DNA of 64,000 bases from Marisediminitalea lipolytica (GTDB lineage Bacteria; Pseudomonadota; Gammaproteobacteria; Enterobacterales; Alteromonadaceae), in the NCBI RefSeq assembly GCF_001758465.1, contig NZ_MJIC01000010.1, forward strand, positions 682,001 to 746,000. Reading direction: 5' to 3'. The notes beneath the pieces were generated by a model, which saw nothing but the letters and a program-made list of their open reading frames with translations, had not been told where the DNA came from and searched no databases. The translations under genes and the position numbers were made by a program. This document shows positions 44,928-55,650 of the stretch, one piece after another; position 1 is the stretch's first letter, and every line of letters begins with the position of its first letter.

Positions 44928-45686
44928 TTACCATTTTTTCTTAGGCGCAAACAGTTCGTCGAGTTCGTCCCGTTCTTCCTCCCGGCGCTTAGCCCGGTCT
45001 TCAGCGTTGGCGTTTTTCAGGTTTTCCTGAATTTCTCTTAACTGTTGTTTTAACCAATCCAGTCGGGTTTGGATAAATTCATCGGGTTGAGTCTGAGCCT
45101 CGAGCGCCGTGATGGCTTTTTCAAAATACTGGCGCGCCGACCCTAACATGCTGGTTTGCTGCGCAGCGCGGCCCCGGCGGATCAGTGTCTCTACATTCAC
45201 TTTTAACTGCAGACGTTCAAGTAATTTGTCCTGTTCTAAATAACTGCTGCCATCCACTTTGCCTTTACTGCGTTCTGAACGCAGCATAATGCGCAGCTTT
45301 TTTACCGCCTGAATATACTGAATAATCATTTTATCGGTTTCAGGCAGAGAAAACTGGTTGTTATTGTCGGGCTCAATATCAATGGATTTTATACGCGCGT
45401 TCATGTCTTCCAGGTTTTGTTTTATATCGGCGGTTGGATTGAGTTCGGCCGTCACCTGTAACGCCCGCTGAATTCGCTTGAGCAGTATTTTTATCAGGCC
45501 CTGGGAGAGTGGCATTTGTGAAGTCGCCATCAGGACATTTTCTGTTTCGTCAATGATGGTACGCTGTTTGGCTACTTCAGCCCGTCTTTCAGCATCCATT
45601 TTGGCTTTGTACTGTTGATAGGCGTTAACCACAATGGCTAATACTACCAGCACAACAATCAGTACAATGATGATTATAAATGTCAT
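44928..45686 (-). CDS. membrane-anchored coiled-coil protein, unknown function
   Basis: 252 residues: one N-terminal membrane helix (about 2-24), then a long charged helical region with coiled-coil character and a possible TPR-like stretch (GSARQYFEKAITALEA near 185-200), ending in DELDELFAPKKKW. Likely faces the cytoplasm. No family recognised. It lies 55 bp downstream of an orphan histidine kinase on the same strand, so the two may be co-transcribed and related in function. Confidence 0.72.
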   Translation of the reverse strand: MTFIIIIVLIVVLVVLAIVVNAYQQYKAKMDAERRAEVAKQRTIIDETENVLMATSQMPLSQGLIKILLKRIQRALQVTAELNPTADIKQNLEDMNARIKSIDIEPDNNNQFSLPETDKMIIQYIQAVKKLRIMLRSERSKGKVDGSSYLEQDKLLERLQLKVNVETLIRRGRAAQQTSMLGSARQYFEKAITALEAQTQPDEFIQTRLDWLKQQLREIQENLKNANAEDRAKRREEERDELDELFAPKKKW

Positions 45687-45741
45687 TCAGTGCTTCCCGT
45701 CATTCTTTTACTACTGTCGTTATCGTTTTATCGGCTAAAGT

Positions 45742-46467
45742 TCATGGGATTTTAACTTCAAACACGCCGCCGCCCAGCGCGCCGCCATTTGAGAGGCTGA
45801 TAAATCCTTTTTTGTCATTCTGGGTATGAGCCCGGGCAATCAGATGCGCAAAATACAAACCCAATCCGGTGCGGCCCTGTGTCACGTTAAAATCGGATGG
45901 TTTCGTATCAACATTAACCAGCATGTGTTCTGGGTAACCAGCCCCATCGTCTTCGATTTTAACCACTAAAAGACCGTCTTGCTGATACGCGTTTATAATA
46001 ATGTCTGATTTACCATATCGTAAGGCATTGATCAAAACATCATTAATTAACAAGTACATGAGGTCGGCATCGAGATACCAGGCCAGTTCCTCGTGACACT
46101 GATTATTAATGGCGATATTTTTTTGTGCAGCGTACATCTGATTGGATGCCACGATGTCTTCGAGCAGCTCGTCAATAAAGCACTGGTCTATCATCACCGG
46201 TAAATTATCGCGCTTGGCACGGTATAGCGAGAGTATTTGCACCAGCCCGGTATTCATACGGTTTGCTTCGTAGTGAAGGTCGACAATCTGATTACGGGTT
46301 TCGGTTAATTCTGGTGGCAGTGAAGCCACTATCTGTTCTACAGACTGCACTAATAAATTCAGTGAATTTTTCATGTCGTGCACGGCGGCAGCCAGCACGG
46401 TCGAAAAATCAAACTGCGCATCGTCAGAAAGTGCGATGTTAGAACTGTCTTCAGAACGAGTCGTCAT
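45742..46467 (-). CDS. orphan cytosolic sensor histidine kinase
   Basis: 241 residues with no membrane helix and almost no sensor region: the phospho-acceptor block VHDMKNSLNLLVQSVEQI starts near residue 30, then an HATPase domain with N box NDVLINALRYG, EDDGAGYP and GRTGLGLYFAHL. Start at MTTRSED with GGAAG 8 bases upstream is preferred to 46482. No regulator gene is adjacent; the orphan REC-TPR proteins at 15882 and 35790 are possible partners, unproven. Divergent from cysB. Confidence 0.85.
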   Translation of the reverse strand: MTTRSEDSSNIALSDDAQFDFSTVLAAAVHDMKNSLNLLVQSVEQIVASLPPELTETRNQIVDLHYEANRMNTGLVQILSLYRAKRDNLPVMIDQCFIDELLEDIVASNQMYAAQKNIAINNQCHEELAWYLDADLMYLLINDVLINALRYGKSDIIINAYQQDGLLVVKIEDDGAGYPEHMLVNVDTKPSDFNVTQGRTGLGLYFAHLIARAHTQNDKKGFISLSNGGALGGGVFEVKIP

Positions 46468-46580
46468 TACTATAACTTCCAATTGTGATCAGACTTGCTT
46501 ATGCTAGTATCCAACATAATAATAACTAATTCCTCTACTTTTGCATAAGCATGCGATTTAGTCTGCCTCTGTTAGCGTGA

Positions 46581-47618
<1,038 letters not shown>

Positions 47619-47637
47619 CGCAGCCCGCAAATTCAGC

Positions 47638-49008
47638 TCAGCACTCAATAATATTTACTGCGAGACCGCCTCTGGCGGTTTCTTTGTATTTGGTTTTCAT
47701 GTCGGCACCAGTCTCTCGCATGGTTTTAATAACTTTATCCAGCGAGACTTTCTGCTCACCGGTGCCGCGTAACGCCAGACGCGAAGCATTAATGGCTTTT
47801 ACCGCCCCCATGGCATTACGTTCGATGCACGGCACCTGTACCAAACCGCCAACCGGGTCACAGGTGAGCCCTAGGTTATGTTCCATGCCAATCTCTGCCG
47901 CGCACTCTACGGCGTTAATGCTGCCGCCCAGAATTTCAGTTAGCGCGCCGGCGGCCATGGAACAGGCTACGCCAACTTCGCCCTGACAACCCACTTCAGC
48001 GCCAGAAATCGATGCATTCTCCTTATATAAAATACCAATAGCACCGGCGGTAAGTAAAAACCGGCTGGCCATATCCTGATCAACCGGTCGGACAAATTTA
48101 TCCACGTATTTGAGCACCGCCGGAATAATCCCTGCTGCGCCATTCGTTGGCGCTGTAACCACCCGGCCACCGCCTGCGTTTTCTTCGTTTACCGCCAGAG
48201 CAAACAAATTAACCCAGTCAAGTGGTTGCATGGGGTCACCGCTGTACTCGGTCATCAGGCGATGGTGCAGGGCGGGCGCCCGACGCCTTACCTTAAGGCC
48301 GCCTGGCAGAATACCTTCACTTTCAATGCCCCGCGCTATACAGGCATCCATTACCTTCCACAGGTCATAAAGGTGTGCTTTGATATCTTTTGCGGGATGC
48401 AGTGCCTGTTCGTTTTTCAGCATCAGGCCGGAGATACTCAGCCCTTGCGCTTTACACAAATCTAAAAGTTTTTCGGCAATACGAAAGCTAAAAGGTACAT
48501 TATCACTGATGGCTTTGGCTTCCTGTTTAACTTTATCCCACTGGTCATCGCGCACAATAAAGCCACCGCCAATAGAGTAGTAGGTTTGTTGTAGTAGCAG
48601 GTTGTCGTTAGCAAAAGCGTGTAAAGTCATGGCGTTGGCATGTCGTGCCAGGGTTTTGCGCCGATGAAAAACAATGGCTTTGGTGCGGGGAAATCTGACT
48701 GGCTGTTGGCCCCCCAGTAACAGGGTTTCGCTGGCTTCGATATCAGCCAGCCAGCTATCTATGTTATCCACATCGATGGTGTCAGGGCGTTGCCCCAGCA
48801 AACCCAGAATCACCGCTTTGCCACTACCGTGACCCACACCGGTTTGCCCCAGCGAGCCAAACAATTCAGCGGTGACATGGGTGACTTTATCGAGCATGTT
48901 CCGGGTCTTAAGCTCGTCAGCAAATTCGGCGGCGGCACGCATCGGGCCTACCGTATGGGAGCTGGACGGGCCAATACCAATGCTGAACATATCAAATACA
49001 CTAATCAT
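47638..49008 (-). CDS. sdaA: L-serine ammonia-lyase, iron-sulfur
   Basis: 456 residues; converts L-serine to pyruvate and ammonia with a 4Fe-4S cluster. N-terminus [21 protein letters not shown] matches SdaA; cluster-type Cys residues lie in [13 protein letters not shown] and the GLTCDPV segment. ATG at 49008 is chosen by this N-terminus; no good ribosome-binding site is seen at either candidate. The trio sdaA, nudL, pabB is also a neighbourhood in E. coli, and here all are on the minus strand. Confidence 0.95.
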   Translation of the reverse strand: MISVFDMFSIGIGPSSSHTVGPMRAAAEFADELKTRNMLDKVTHVTAELFGSLGQTGVGHGSGKAVILGLLGQRPDTIDVDNIDSWLADIEASETLLLGGQQPVRFPRTKAIVFHRRKTLARHANAMTLHAFANDNLLLQQTYYSIGGGFIVRDDQWDKVKQEAKAISDNVPFSFRIAEKLLDLCKAQGLSISGLMLKNEQALHPAKDIKAHLYDLWKVMDACIARGIESEGILPGGLKVRRRAPALHHRLMTEYSGDPMQPLDWVNLFALAVNEENAGGGRVVTAPTNGAAGIIPAVLKYVDKFVRPVDQDMASRFLLTAGAIGILYKENASISGAEVGCQGEVGVACSMAAGALTEILGGSINAVECAAEIGMEHNLGLTCDPVGGLVQVPCIERNAMGAVKAINASRLALRGTGEQKVSLDKVIKTMRETGADMKTKYKETARGGLAVNIIEC

Positions 49009-49133
49009 CAGAAGGGTAACCATTATTATTATTGACCCGTTATGGTGCCTGACCGTTTGGGTGCAAACAAACTAGTTAACCTAATGTTAACATGAGAAAA
49101 TCTATTGAGATGGAGCAGGCGGATACTATGGCG

Positions 49134-49712
49134 TTACGGGGTGTCAGTAAAAATTGACGCAAGATTACGCAAAATGGCTGCGGTAGCGCCCCAAATCATG
49201 CGGTTATGCCAGGGAATAAAGTGAACCGGATTTACCAGCGTGCCGCGATGAAAATGCTCCGTTACGTAATTATTAGTATCCAGTAAAAATGCCAGCGGGA
49301 CTTCAAAGGCGTCGCTGACTTCATTGGTGTCGTATTGCAGGGTAAAGTCTGGATCGACAATGGCGACCACTGCAGTAATACAAAAGCCGGTAATGGTTCG
49401 ATGCTCTGGCAGAAGACCGATGACGTTGCAGTTTTGCCGGGGTAAATTAATTTCTTCCCAGGCCTCCCGCAACGCGGTATCAATGAGATCCTTGTCTTGT
49501 TCTTCCTGTTTACCGCCGGGAAAACTAATCTGACCGGGGTGGTGGGCCAGGTGTAATGCCCGTTGCGTTAATAACACGCTTAATCCTTCCGGCCGGTCTA
49601 TCAATGGTACCAGCACACCGGCAGCGCGTCCGGCATGCTTCAGCGGGTAATCATCGCCTCCAGCGAGCGGTGGCGACGAATGAAAGCGCTGAAGAAAGGC
49701 GGTTTTATTCAC
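49134..49712 (-). CDS. nudL: Nudix hydrolase, CoA pyrophosphatase type
   Basis: 192 residues. Nudix box in the form GGKQEEQDKDLIDTALREAWEE, preceded by the UPF0035 signature LTQRALHLAHHPGQISFP that marks CoA pyrophosphatases (NudL/YeaB). Start proposed at GTG 49712 (NKTAFLQRF), 7 bases after GGGG; it overlaps the end of pabB by 8 bp, which suggests coupled translation. An in-frame start at 49835 would lie deep in pabB. Confidence 0.88.
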   Translation of the reverse strand: MNKTAFLQRFHSSPPLAGGDDYPLKHAGRAAGVLVPLIDRPEGLSVLLTQRALHLAHHPGQISFPGGKQEEQDKDLIDTALREAWEEINLPRQNCNVIGLLPEHRTITGFCITAVVAIVDPDFTLQYDTNEVSDAFEVPLAFLLDTNNYVTEHFHRGTLVNPVHFIPWHNRMIWGATAAILRNLASIFTDTP

Positions 49713-51126
49713 GTACTGACCCCAGTACCGGCAGAATTCTGGCCACTTTATCAAAGGTTTCCTGGTATTCTTCTGCGGCATCAGAGTCCAGTACAATACC
49801 GCCCCCGGCCCAGCAATAGAGGGCGTTATGCTCACCCAGCAGGGTGCGGATGCAAATGCTTGAGTCCAGATCGTTTTTCAGGCCCAGGTATAAAAAACTA
49901 CCACAGTAGATACTGCGCCGATTGGGCTCGAGCTCTTCAATAATTTCCATCGCGCGGATTTTTGGGGCTCCGGTGATCGATCCGCCGGGAAAACAACCCG
50001 CCAGTAAATCCAGAGGATGGCTGTGCGGGGCCAGCCGACTGGTGATTTTAGTTACCATATGATGTACCGCAGGATAACTTTCCAGCTTGAACAGCTCTGG
50101 TACCTGCACACTGCCAGGAACACTGTGTTTACTGATGTCGTTGCGTAATAAATCCACGATCATCAGGTTTTCCGCCCGATCTTTCTCTGCGCTCAGTAAG
50201 TTTTCGGCACTGGCTTTGTCCTGCTGAGGATCATCAAATCTTGGCCGGGTGCCCTTAATGGGTTTGGTTTCAATGATGCCATCACGACACTGGATAAAGC
50301 GTTCCGGCGATAAACTTAAAATATGGCTGTCATCTACCCGCATATAGGCTGAAAAAGGCACCCGGTTAGTGCGGGTCAGGGTTCGATAAGCTGTCCACAA
50401 ACTCCCTTCGTAGCGGGTGTTGAAGCGCTGGGCAAAGTTAACCTGGTAACAGTCACCGGCAACCAGATAATTGTGTACCGCAGCCAGTGCGCTGACATAT
50501 TGATCACGGCTCAAGTTACTTTGCCAGCTCTCTTTTACGGCAAAAGGCAGCGCGGACTGCTGTAACCACTGATTAAAATCCGGCACTGGCACATCATTGC
50601 GGTGGCAAAAGTACCAGCGCCCCTCCGTTACATCATGAATAAGTGCCTGAGCGTAAATCCCCAGTGCCATATCAGGACACTGATACTCATTCGGATTCAC
50701 CGCGGGGAGTGTTTCATAGTCGCGACCGAGGTCGTAACTGCAAATGCCCGCCAGACCGACTACCAGTGGCAGGCGATTAAACAAGGTCTGGTCAACCGCT
50801 GAATAGTCGGTACTTTGCTGAAAGGCGGTCAGGTAGCGTCTGGCGGTAGCCAGGGGGCGTTCTTCGGCAGTGGTTATGGTTTCAATGCAGCTACTTTGGT
50901 TGTGCACGCTGGTAGTGCCATTTTTACTGCTGATCCTCAGCAGGGGAGCCCACAAGGCAATATCATACCGGCTGTTGCTTTGAGTTGAATTGGAAGAGTC
51001 ATAGAGCAGGCTCCAGTTATCCTCGGCAACAGACTGAAAAACATCCTGAATGGTGGCATTGGCCGGTAACTCTACCGGTGTGATACACAATGCAGCAGGG
51101 GCAAATGAAAAACTCGGTTGTGGCAT
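49705..51126 (-). CDS. pabB: aminodeoxychorismate synthase component I
   Basis: 473 residues; makes 4-amino-4-deoxychorismate for folate synthesis together with a PabA glutaminase not seen here. C-terminal chorismate-binding domain with SLSPERFIQ, ETKPIKGTRPR, SVQVPELFKLE and FPGGSITGAPKIRAMEII. The ATG at 51126 (MPQPSFSF) is preferred to 51156. First gene of the pabB-nudL pair and probably of sdaA as well. Confidence 0.94.
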   Translation of the reverse strand: MPQPSFSFAPAALCITPVELPANATIQDVFQSVAEDNWSLLYDSSNSTQSNSRYDIALWAPLLRISSKNGTTSVHNQSSCIETITTAEERPLATARRYLTAFQQSTDYSAVDQTLFNRLPLVVGLAGICSYDLGRDYETLPAVNPNEYQCPDMALGIYAQALIHDVTEGRWYFCHRNDVPVPDFNQWLQQSALPFAVKESWQSNLSRDQYVSALAAVHNYLVAGDCYQVNFAQRFNTRYEGSLWTAYRTLTRTNRVPFSAYMRVDDSHILSLSPERFIQCRDGIIETKPIKGTRPRFDDPQQDKASAENLLSAEKDRAENLMIVDLLRNDISKHSVPGSVQVPELFKLESYPAVHHMVTKITSRLAPHSHPLDLLAGCFPGGSITGAPKIRAMEIIEELEPNRRSIYCGSFLYLGLKNDLDSSICIRTLLGEHNALYCWAGGGIVLDSDAAEEYQETFDKVARILPVLGSVRE

Positions 51127-51299
51127 TAAATTGTTTCTTAAATTTAGTGTTATCACAGTACTGGCAGCAACAGGAGCAATAGTTTTTATTTACTCCACCA
51201 AAGTCGCAGATGGTTTTATATGGTGCCAGTTGTCGACATGCGTTAGTATACGGTTTCTTCGTCTAGATGACTATGTGAGCCTAAAAATAAGAGGACGCC

Positions 51300-52829
51300 A
51301 TGACCGTAATTCGTCAACAAGACTTTATCGATAGCATCGAAGATGCGCTGCAGTTCATTTCTTACTATCACCCACTCGACTATGTGAAGGCCGTTGAACA
51401 AGCCTATCTCAAGGAAGAAAGCCAGGCGGCAAAAGATGCCATGGCACAAATCCTGATTAACTCACGTATGTCAGCAGAGGGTAAACGTCCACTGTGTCAG
51501 GATACGGGTATTGTTACCTGTTTCGTGAAAATCGGTATGGGCGTAAGCTGGGATAAAACCGACATGACCGTTCAGCAAATGGTTGATGAAGGTACCCGTC
51601 GTGCTTATCTGAATCCGGATAACCCGCTACGTGCGTCAATTGTAGAAGACCCGGCCGGTGCGCGTAAAAACACCAAGGACAATACGCCGGCGGTGGTGCA
51701 TATCGACACCGTGCCCGGTGATAAGATTGAAGTGATGATCGCAGCGAAGGGCGGCGGCTCAGAGAACAAATCTAAAATGGTAATGTTAAACCCCAGCGAC
51801 GATATTGTTGAATGGGTGCTGAAAACCTTACCCACCATGGGCGCTGGCTGGTGTCCGCCGGGCATGTTAGGCCTGGGTATTGGCGGTACTGCTGAAAAAG
51901 CTGCTGTTTTGGCCAAAGAAAGCCTGATGGATCCGGTGGATATTCAGGAACTGATTGAGCGTGGCCCGCAAACCACCGACGAAAAACTGCGTGTTGAAAT
52001 TTACGAGCGGGTGAATAAATTAGGTATTGGTGCCCAGGGCCTGGGTGGTTTAACCACCGTGGTTGATGTAAAAATCAAATCCGTACCTACCCACGCAGCG
52101 TCTAAGCCAGTAGCGATGATCCCTAACTGTGCCGCTACCCGTCACGCCCACTTCTATTTAGATGGCAGTGGCCCGGCAGAGCTTAAAGCGCCTAAGCTGG
52201 AAGAATGGCCGCAGGTGACATGGGAAGTCAGTGAAAATACCCGTCGTGTTAATATGGACGAGGTAACCAAAGAAGATATCAAAGAATGGAAAGTGGGCGA
52301 AACCGTACTGCTGTCTGGTAAGATGCTTACTGGCCGTGATGCAGCGCACAAACGCATTCAAACCATGCTGGATAATGGCGAAGGCCTGCCAGAAGGGGTA
52401 GATTTTAACGGTAAGTTTATCTACTACGTTGGCCCGGTTGATGCTGTAGGTGACGAAGTAGTAGGCCCGGCAGGCCCGACAACAGCTACTCGTATGGATA
52501 AGTTCACCGACATGATGCTGGAAAAAACCGGTATCGCCGGCATGATTGGTAAAGCAGAACGTGGCCCGGCTACGGTTGAGTCTATTGCCAAACATCAGTC
52601 AGTGTACCTGATGGCAGTTGGTGGTGCGGCTTACCTGGTTTCTAAAGCTATTAAGAAAGCCCGCGTGGTGGCCTTTGAAGATTTAGGAATGGAAGCTATT
52701 TACGAATTTGAAGTAGAAGATATGCCGGTTACCGTTGCCGTAGATTCTACCGGCGCGAATGCTCACCAGACTGGCCCGGCTATCTGGAAAGCCAAAATTG
52801 CTGAACTGGACGAAGTACTGTCTAAATAA
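51300..52829 (+). CDS. fumA: class I fumarate hydratase (4Fe-4S)
   Basis: 509 residues; interconverts fumarate and malate in the TCA cycle. Class I signatures: cluster Cys in PLCQDTGIVTCF, GGGSENKSKM, GWCPPGMLGLGIGGT, and the C-terminal GPTTATRMDKFTDMMLEKTG. AAGAGGA precedes the ATG. Divergent from pabB across about 170 bp and followed by its own terminator. FumA and FumB cannot be told apart by eye. Confidence 0.95.
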   Translation: MTVIRQQDFIDSIEDALQFISYYHPLDYVKAVEQAYLKEESQAAKDAMAQILINSRMSAEGKRPLCQDTGIVTCFVKIGMGVSWDKTDMTVQQMVDEGTRRAYLNPDNPLRASIVEDPAGARKNTKDNTPAVVHIDTVPGDKIEVMIAAKGGGSENKSKMVMLNPSDDIVEWVLKTLPTMGAGWCPPGMLGLGIGGTAEKAAVLAKESLMDPVDIQELIERGPQTTDEKLRVEIYERVNKLGIGAQGLGGLTTVVDVKIKSVPTHAASKPVAMIPNCAATRHAHFYLDGSGPAELKAPKLEEWPQVTWEVSENTRRVNMDEVTKEDIKEWKVGETVLLSGKMLTGRDAAHKRIQTMLDNGEGLPEGVDFNGKFIYYVGPVDAVGDEVVGPAGPTTATRMDKFTDMMLEKTGIAGMIGKAERGPATVESIAKHQSVYLMAVGGAAYLVSKAIKKARVVAFEDLGMEAIYEFEVEDMPVTVAVDSTGANAHQTGPAIWKAKIAELDEVLSK

Positions 52830-52875
52830 ACAGCATTCAAACACGAAGAAACTAATCTTCACTTAAATTAATGCC

Positions 52876-52908
52876 AAAAACGGGTAACATGAGTTACCCG
52901 TTTTTTTT
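52876..52908 (+). terminator. rho-independent terminator after fumA
   Basis: AAAAACGGGTAAC-ATGA-GTTACCCG followed by eight T, 47 bp past the fumA stop and just before rmuC. Confidence 0.93.
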
Positions 52909-52926
52909 AAGTGACTTAGGTTGGTA

Positions 52927-54372
52927 ATGGAACACCTGGATATCATTATTCCCAGTGCTACGGCAGTAGTCGCGCTGGCTGTTGGCCTTGCTATTGGCCG
53001 TAGCCAGGGCAAAATACAGGCACATAAAGCCGAAGCCGAACAACAGCTGCTGGCCCAGCAATTACAGCAAACGCAACAGTCGCTGGATGCCAGTGAGCAA
53101 CGTGCCGCACACACCATCAGTGAACTCAAACAACAGTTAACGACTTTTCAGCAGTCACTACAGGAACAGGCAGCTAAAGCGGCTTTGTTGCCTGAAGCTC
53201 AGCAGCAGCGTCAACAGTTGCAGTCTGAGCTTAAATCGTTGCAGACAGAATATACTCAGCTAAAAGCTGCCAGTGACGCCCGACAGGCCGCCTTCGATGT
53301 GGCGCAGCAAGGACACGAAGAAAAACTGGCCAGTTTACAGCAAGCAGAAAAGCGTCTGCAGGAACAGTTTGAAAACCTCGCCAACCGTATCTTTCAGCAA
53401 AAGGCGGAAAGTTTTAGCAACGAAAGTAAGAATCGTCTTGATGCCTTGTTAAATCCCCTTAAAGATCAGATCGAAGGCTTTAAAAAGCAGGTTACTGATC
53501 AATACGTGAAGGAAGGGCAGGAGCGCGCATCGCTAAAAACCGAAATTCTTGGTTTAAAAGCATTAAACCAACAAATTACCGAAGACGCGGCGGCTTTAAC
53601 CCGGGCCTTAAAGGGCGACAACAAACAACAGGGTAACTGGGGTGAAGTAGTACTTGAACGCATTCTGAAGGAGTCTGGTCTGCGCGAAGGACACGAATTT
53701 GAAACTCAGGTGTCGGCTCGTAATGAACAGGGCAAGTTACAGCAGCCCGATGTGGTGGTGCATTTGCCTAATGATAAAGATGTGATCATTGACTCAAAAG
53801 TAAGCCTGGCATCCTATGAGCGTTATTTTAACAGTGATAACGATGACGAGCGGGCGCGTTATCTGAAAGAGCATGTGAACTCCTTACGCAGCCATATAAA
53901 GGGCCTGGGAGCCAAGGATTATCACGAACTTGAAGCCATTCGGTCGCTGGACTATGTGCTTATGTTTATTCCGGTTGAACCGGCGTTTTTGCTGGCAGTA
54001 GAAAGCGATCCGGAACTGGTTACGCTGGCGCTGAATAATAACATTATGCTGGTATCACCCACTAATTTGTTAGTGGCATTGCGGACCATCAACAATATAT
54101 GGCAATACGAATACCAGAATCAGAATGCACAGAAAATTGCCCAGCATGCCGCTAAGCTGTATGACAAGTTTGCTGGCTTTGTGGGCGACATGGAAAAAAT
54201 TGGTAAGTCTATCGAAAGTACCCAAAAACACTACGATGCCGCGCTGAATAAGCTATCCAGTGGTCGTGGCAACCTGGTCAGACAGGTAGAACAGTTCAGA
54301 GCGCTTGGGGTGCAACCGAGTAAGCGACTGGCAGGCGATATTTCCGACGACGACAGCGACGAACAGGATTAA
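52927..54372 (+). CDS. rmuC: DNA recombination protein RmuC
   Basis: 481 residues: one N-terminal membrane helix (about 7-24), a Gln-rich coiled coil (about 30-170) and a C-terminal restriction-endonuclease-like domain with GNWGEVVLERILKESGL, DVIIDSKVSLASYERY and VEPAFLLAVE. Limits recombination of inverted repeats in E. coli; mechanism unclear. ATG 52927 is preferred to TTG 52921. Overlaps the convergent GGDEF gene's stop by 4 bp. Confidence 0.93.
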   Translation: MEHLDIIIPSATAVVALAVGLAIGRSQGKIQAHKAEAEQQLLAQQLQQTQQSLDASEQRAAHTISELKQQLTTFQQSLQEQAAKAALLPEAQQQRQQLQSELKSLQTEYTQLKAASDARQAAFDVAQQGHEEKLASLQQAEKRLQEQFENLANRIFQQKAESFSNESKNRLDALLNPLKDQIEGFKKQVTDQYVKEGQERASLKTEILGLKALNQQITEDAAALTRALKGDNKQQGNWGEVVLERILKESGLREGHEFETQVSARNEQGKLQQPDVVVHLPNDKDVIIDSKVSLASYERYFNSDNDDERARYLKEHVNSLRSHIKGLGAKDYHELEAIRSLDYVLMFIPVEPAFLLAVESDPELVTLALNNNIMLVSPTNLLVALRTINNIWQYEYQNQNAQKIAQHAAKLYDKFAGFVGDMEKIGKSIESTQKHYDAALNKLSSGRGNLVRQVEQFRALGVQPSKRLAGDISDDDSDEQD

Positions 54373-55556
54373 ACCGGGAAGCTAAGCTGGCGGGTGGCGG
54401 AGACGGCCTGGTTCCTGCCATTAGCCTTTGCCTGATAGAGTGCATCGTCGGCCAGTTTAAGCAGATCATCGGCATTATTTGCCTGGCATACTTCAGCGCA
54501 GCCAATACTTATTGTGAGGGGATCGGCGCCCTCCCGCCAGGGGGAGGCAGAAAAGGCCCGGCATATCTTACTGGCAATAATAGCAGCCTCAGGAAGTGAC
54601 TGGTCTGGCAATAAAACAATAAACTCCTCGCCACCAAACCGGGCAATCAGATCGGACAATCTTACCTGCTGTCGGAGTAATTCGGCAGTGTATTTTATTG
54701 CCTCATCACCGGCACTGTGTCCATAGGTATCGTTGATCGCTTTAAAATAGTCTATGTCCAGCATCAGAATACTGAACGATTGCTCATATCGACGGTAAAC
54801 AGAAAACTGATAGGCCAGTCGCGACTGAAATGCCCGGCGATTCAGTAAGCCGGTAAGCTGATCATGCTCTGCCAGATATTTCATGCGGATAATTAAGCGT
54901 GAAATAGTGGTACCAACGGCAGTGGTGTTAATCAGGATTACAAGTACGATCTGCATCCACACTGACAGGGACGAGTTGTAATACAGCGACAATAATTCAG
55001 GCTCATTAGCACTGATAAGATGTAACCAGAACACAACTTTGCCGCCTACCATAAGCACTACCAGGCAATCCGCCAGGCTTAAGATGCCCGCAATACGGGC
55101 CGAAAACGCACTGTGCAGAGCCCGAAACTTCATGATGAGTGTTTTCATCATAACCAAAGTCACCAGGCACAAACTAATTATCGATACGAAGGTTGCGCTG
55201 GCTACGCCGAGCAGATGTAGCAGCACATTTACCACGATAGCCACTAATAACCAGCTAAACCAAATTGGATCCTGTGCAAGTTTAAATAAGTGGCGTAGGG
55301 CCAGGTTATAGATCATGAACGAAATCAGTAATATGATATCGGCTATCATCCCCAGAGAAAGTGTGGGATTATCTTCATTACGAAAATCCATCAGCAGGGC
55401 GAGGGCGAACAGCAGATTTGCCAGAGCGAAACGCAAACTGCTGCTGTGATAAAGTTGTAAGGGTTTGGCGATAACTAACCAGCCAATGCTGAAGAGTATC
55501 GCAATAAGAATGTTAACCTTGGATAGCTCAATGCTGGTTGAAAGGAAAATTTCCAT
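54369..55556 (-). CDS. membrane-bound GGDEF diguanylate cyclase
   Basis: 395 residues: about six to seven N-terminal membrane helices (1-215) and a GGDEF domain with intact active site GGEEF (308-312), DIDYFKAINDTYGH substrate region and inhibitory I-site RLSD (Arg299-Asp302), so product-inhibited synthesis of c-di-GMP is expected. The membrane region is probably the sensor. Together with the PilZ protein at 29075 it points to c-di-GMP control. No ribosome-binding site obvious. Confidence 0.92.
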   Translation of the reverse strand: MEIFLSTSIELSKVNILIAILFSIGWLVIAKPLQLYHSSSLRFALANLLFALALLMDFRNEDNPTLSLGMIADIILLISFMIYNLALRHLFKLAQDPIWFSWLLVAIVVNVLLHLLGVASATFVSIISLCLVTLVMMKTLIMKFRALHSAFSARIAGILSLADCLVVLMVGGKVVFWLHLISANEPELLSLYYNSSLSVWMQIVLVILINTTAVGTTISRLIIRMKYLAEHDQLTGLLNRRAFQSRLAYQFSVYRRYEQSFSILMLDIDYFKAINDTYGHSAGDEAIKYTAELLRQQVRLSDLIARFGGEEFIVLLPDQSLPEAAIIASKICRAFSASPWREGADPLTISIGCAEVCQANNADDLLKLADDALYQAKANGRNQAVSATRQLSFPV

Positions 55557-55650
55557 AGGTGTATTTTCAGTTCGGCATAGTTAAAGCTAATGACAAGGCT
55601 TGCAGAAATTTAAACAGATCATTGAGCGACGGTCTCCAAAGGAACAGGGA

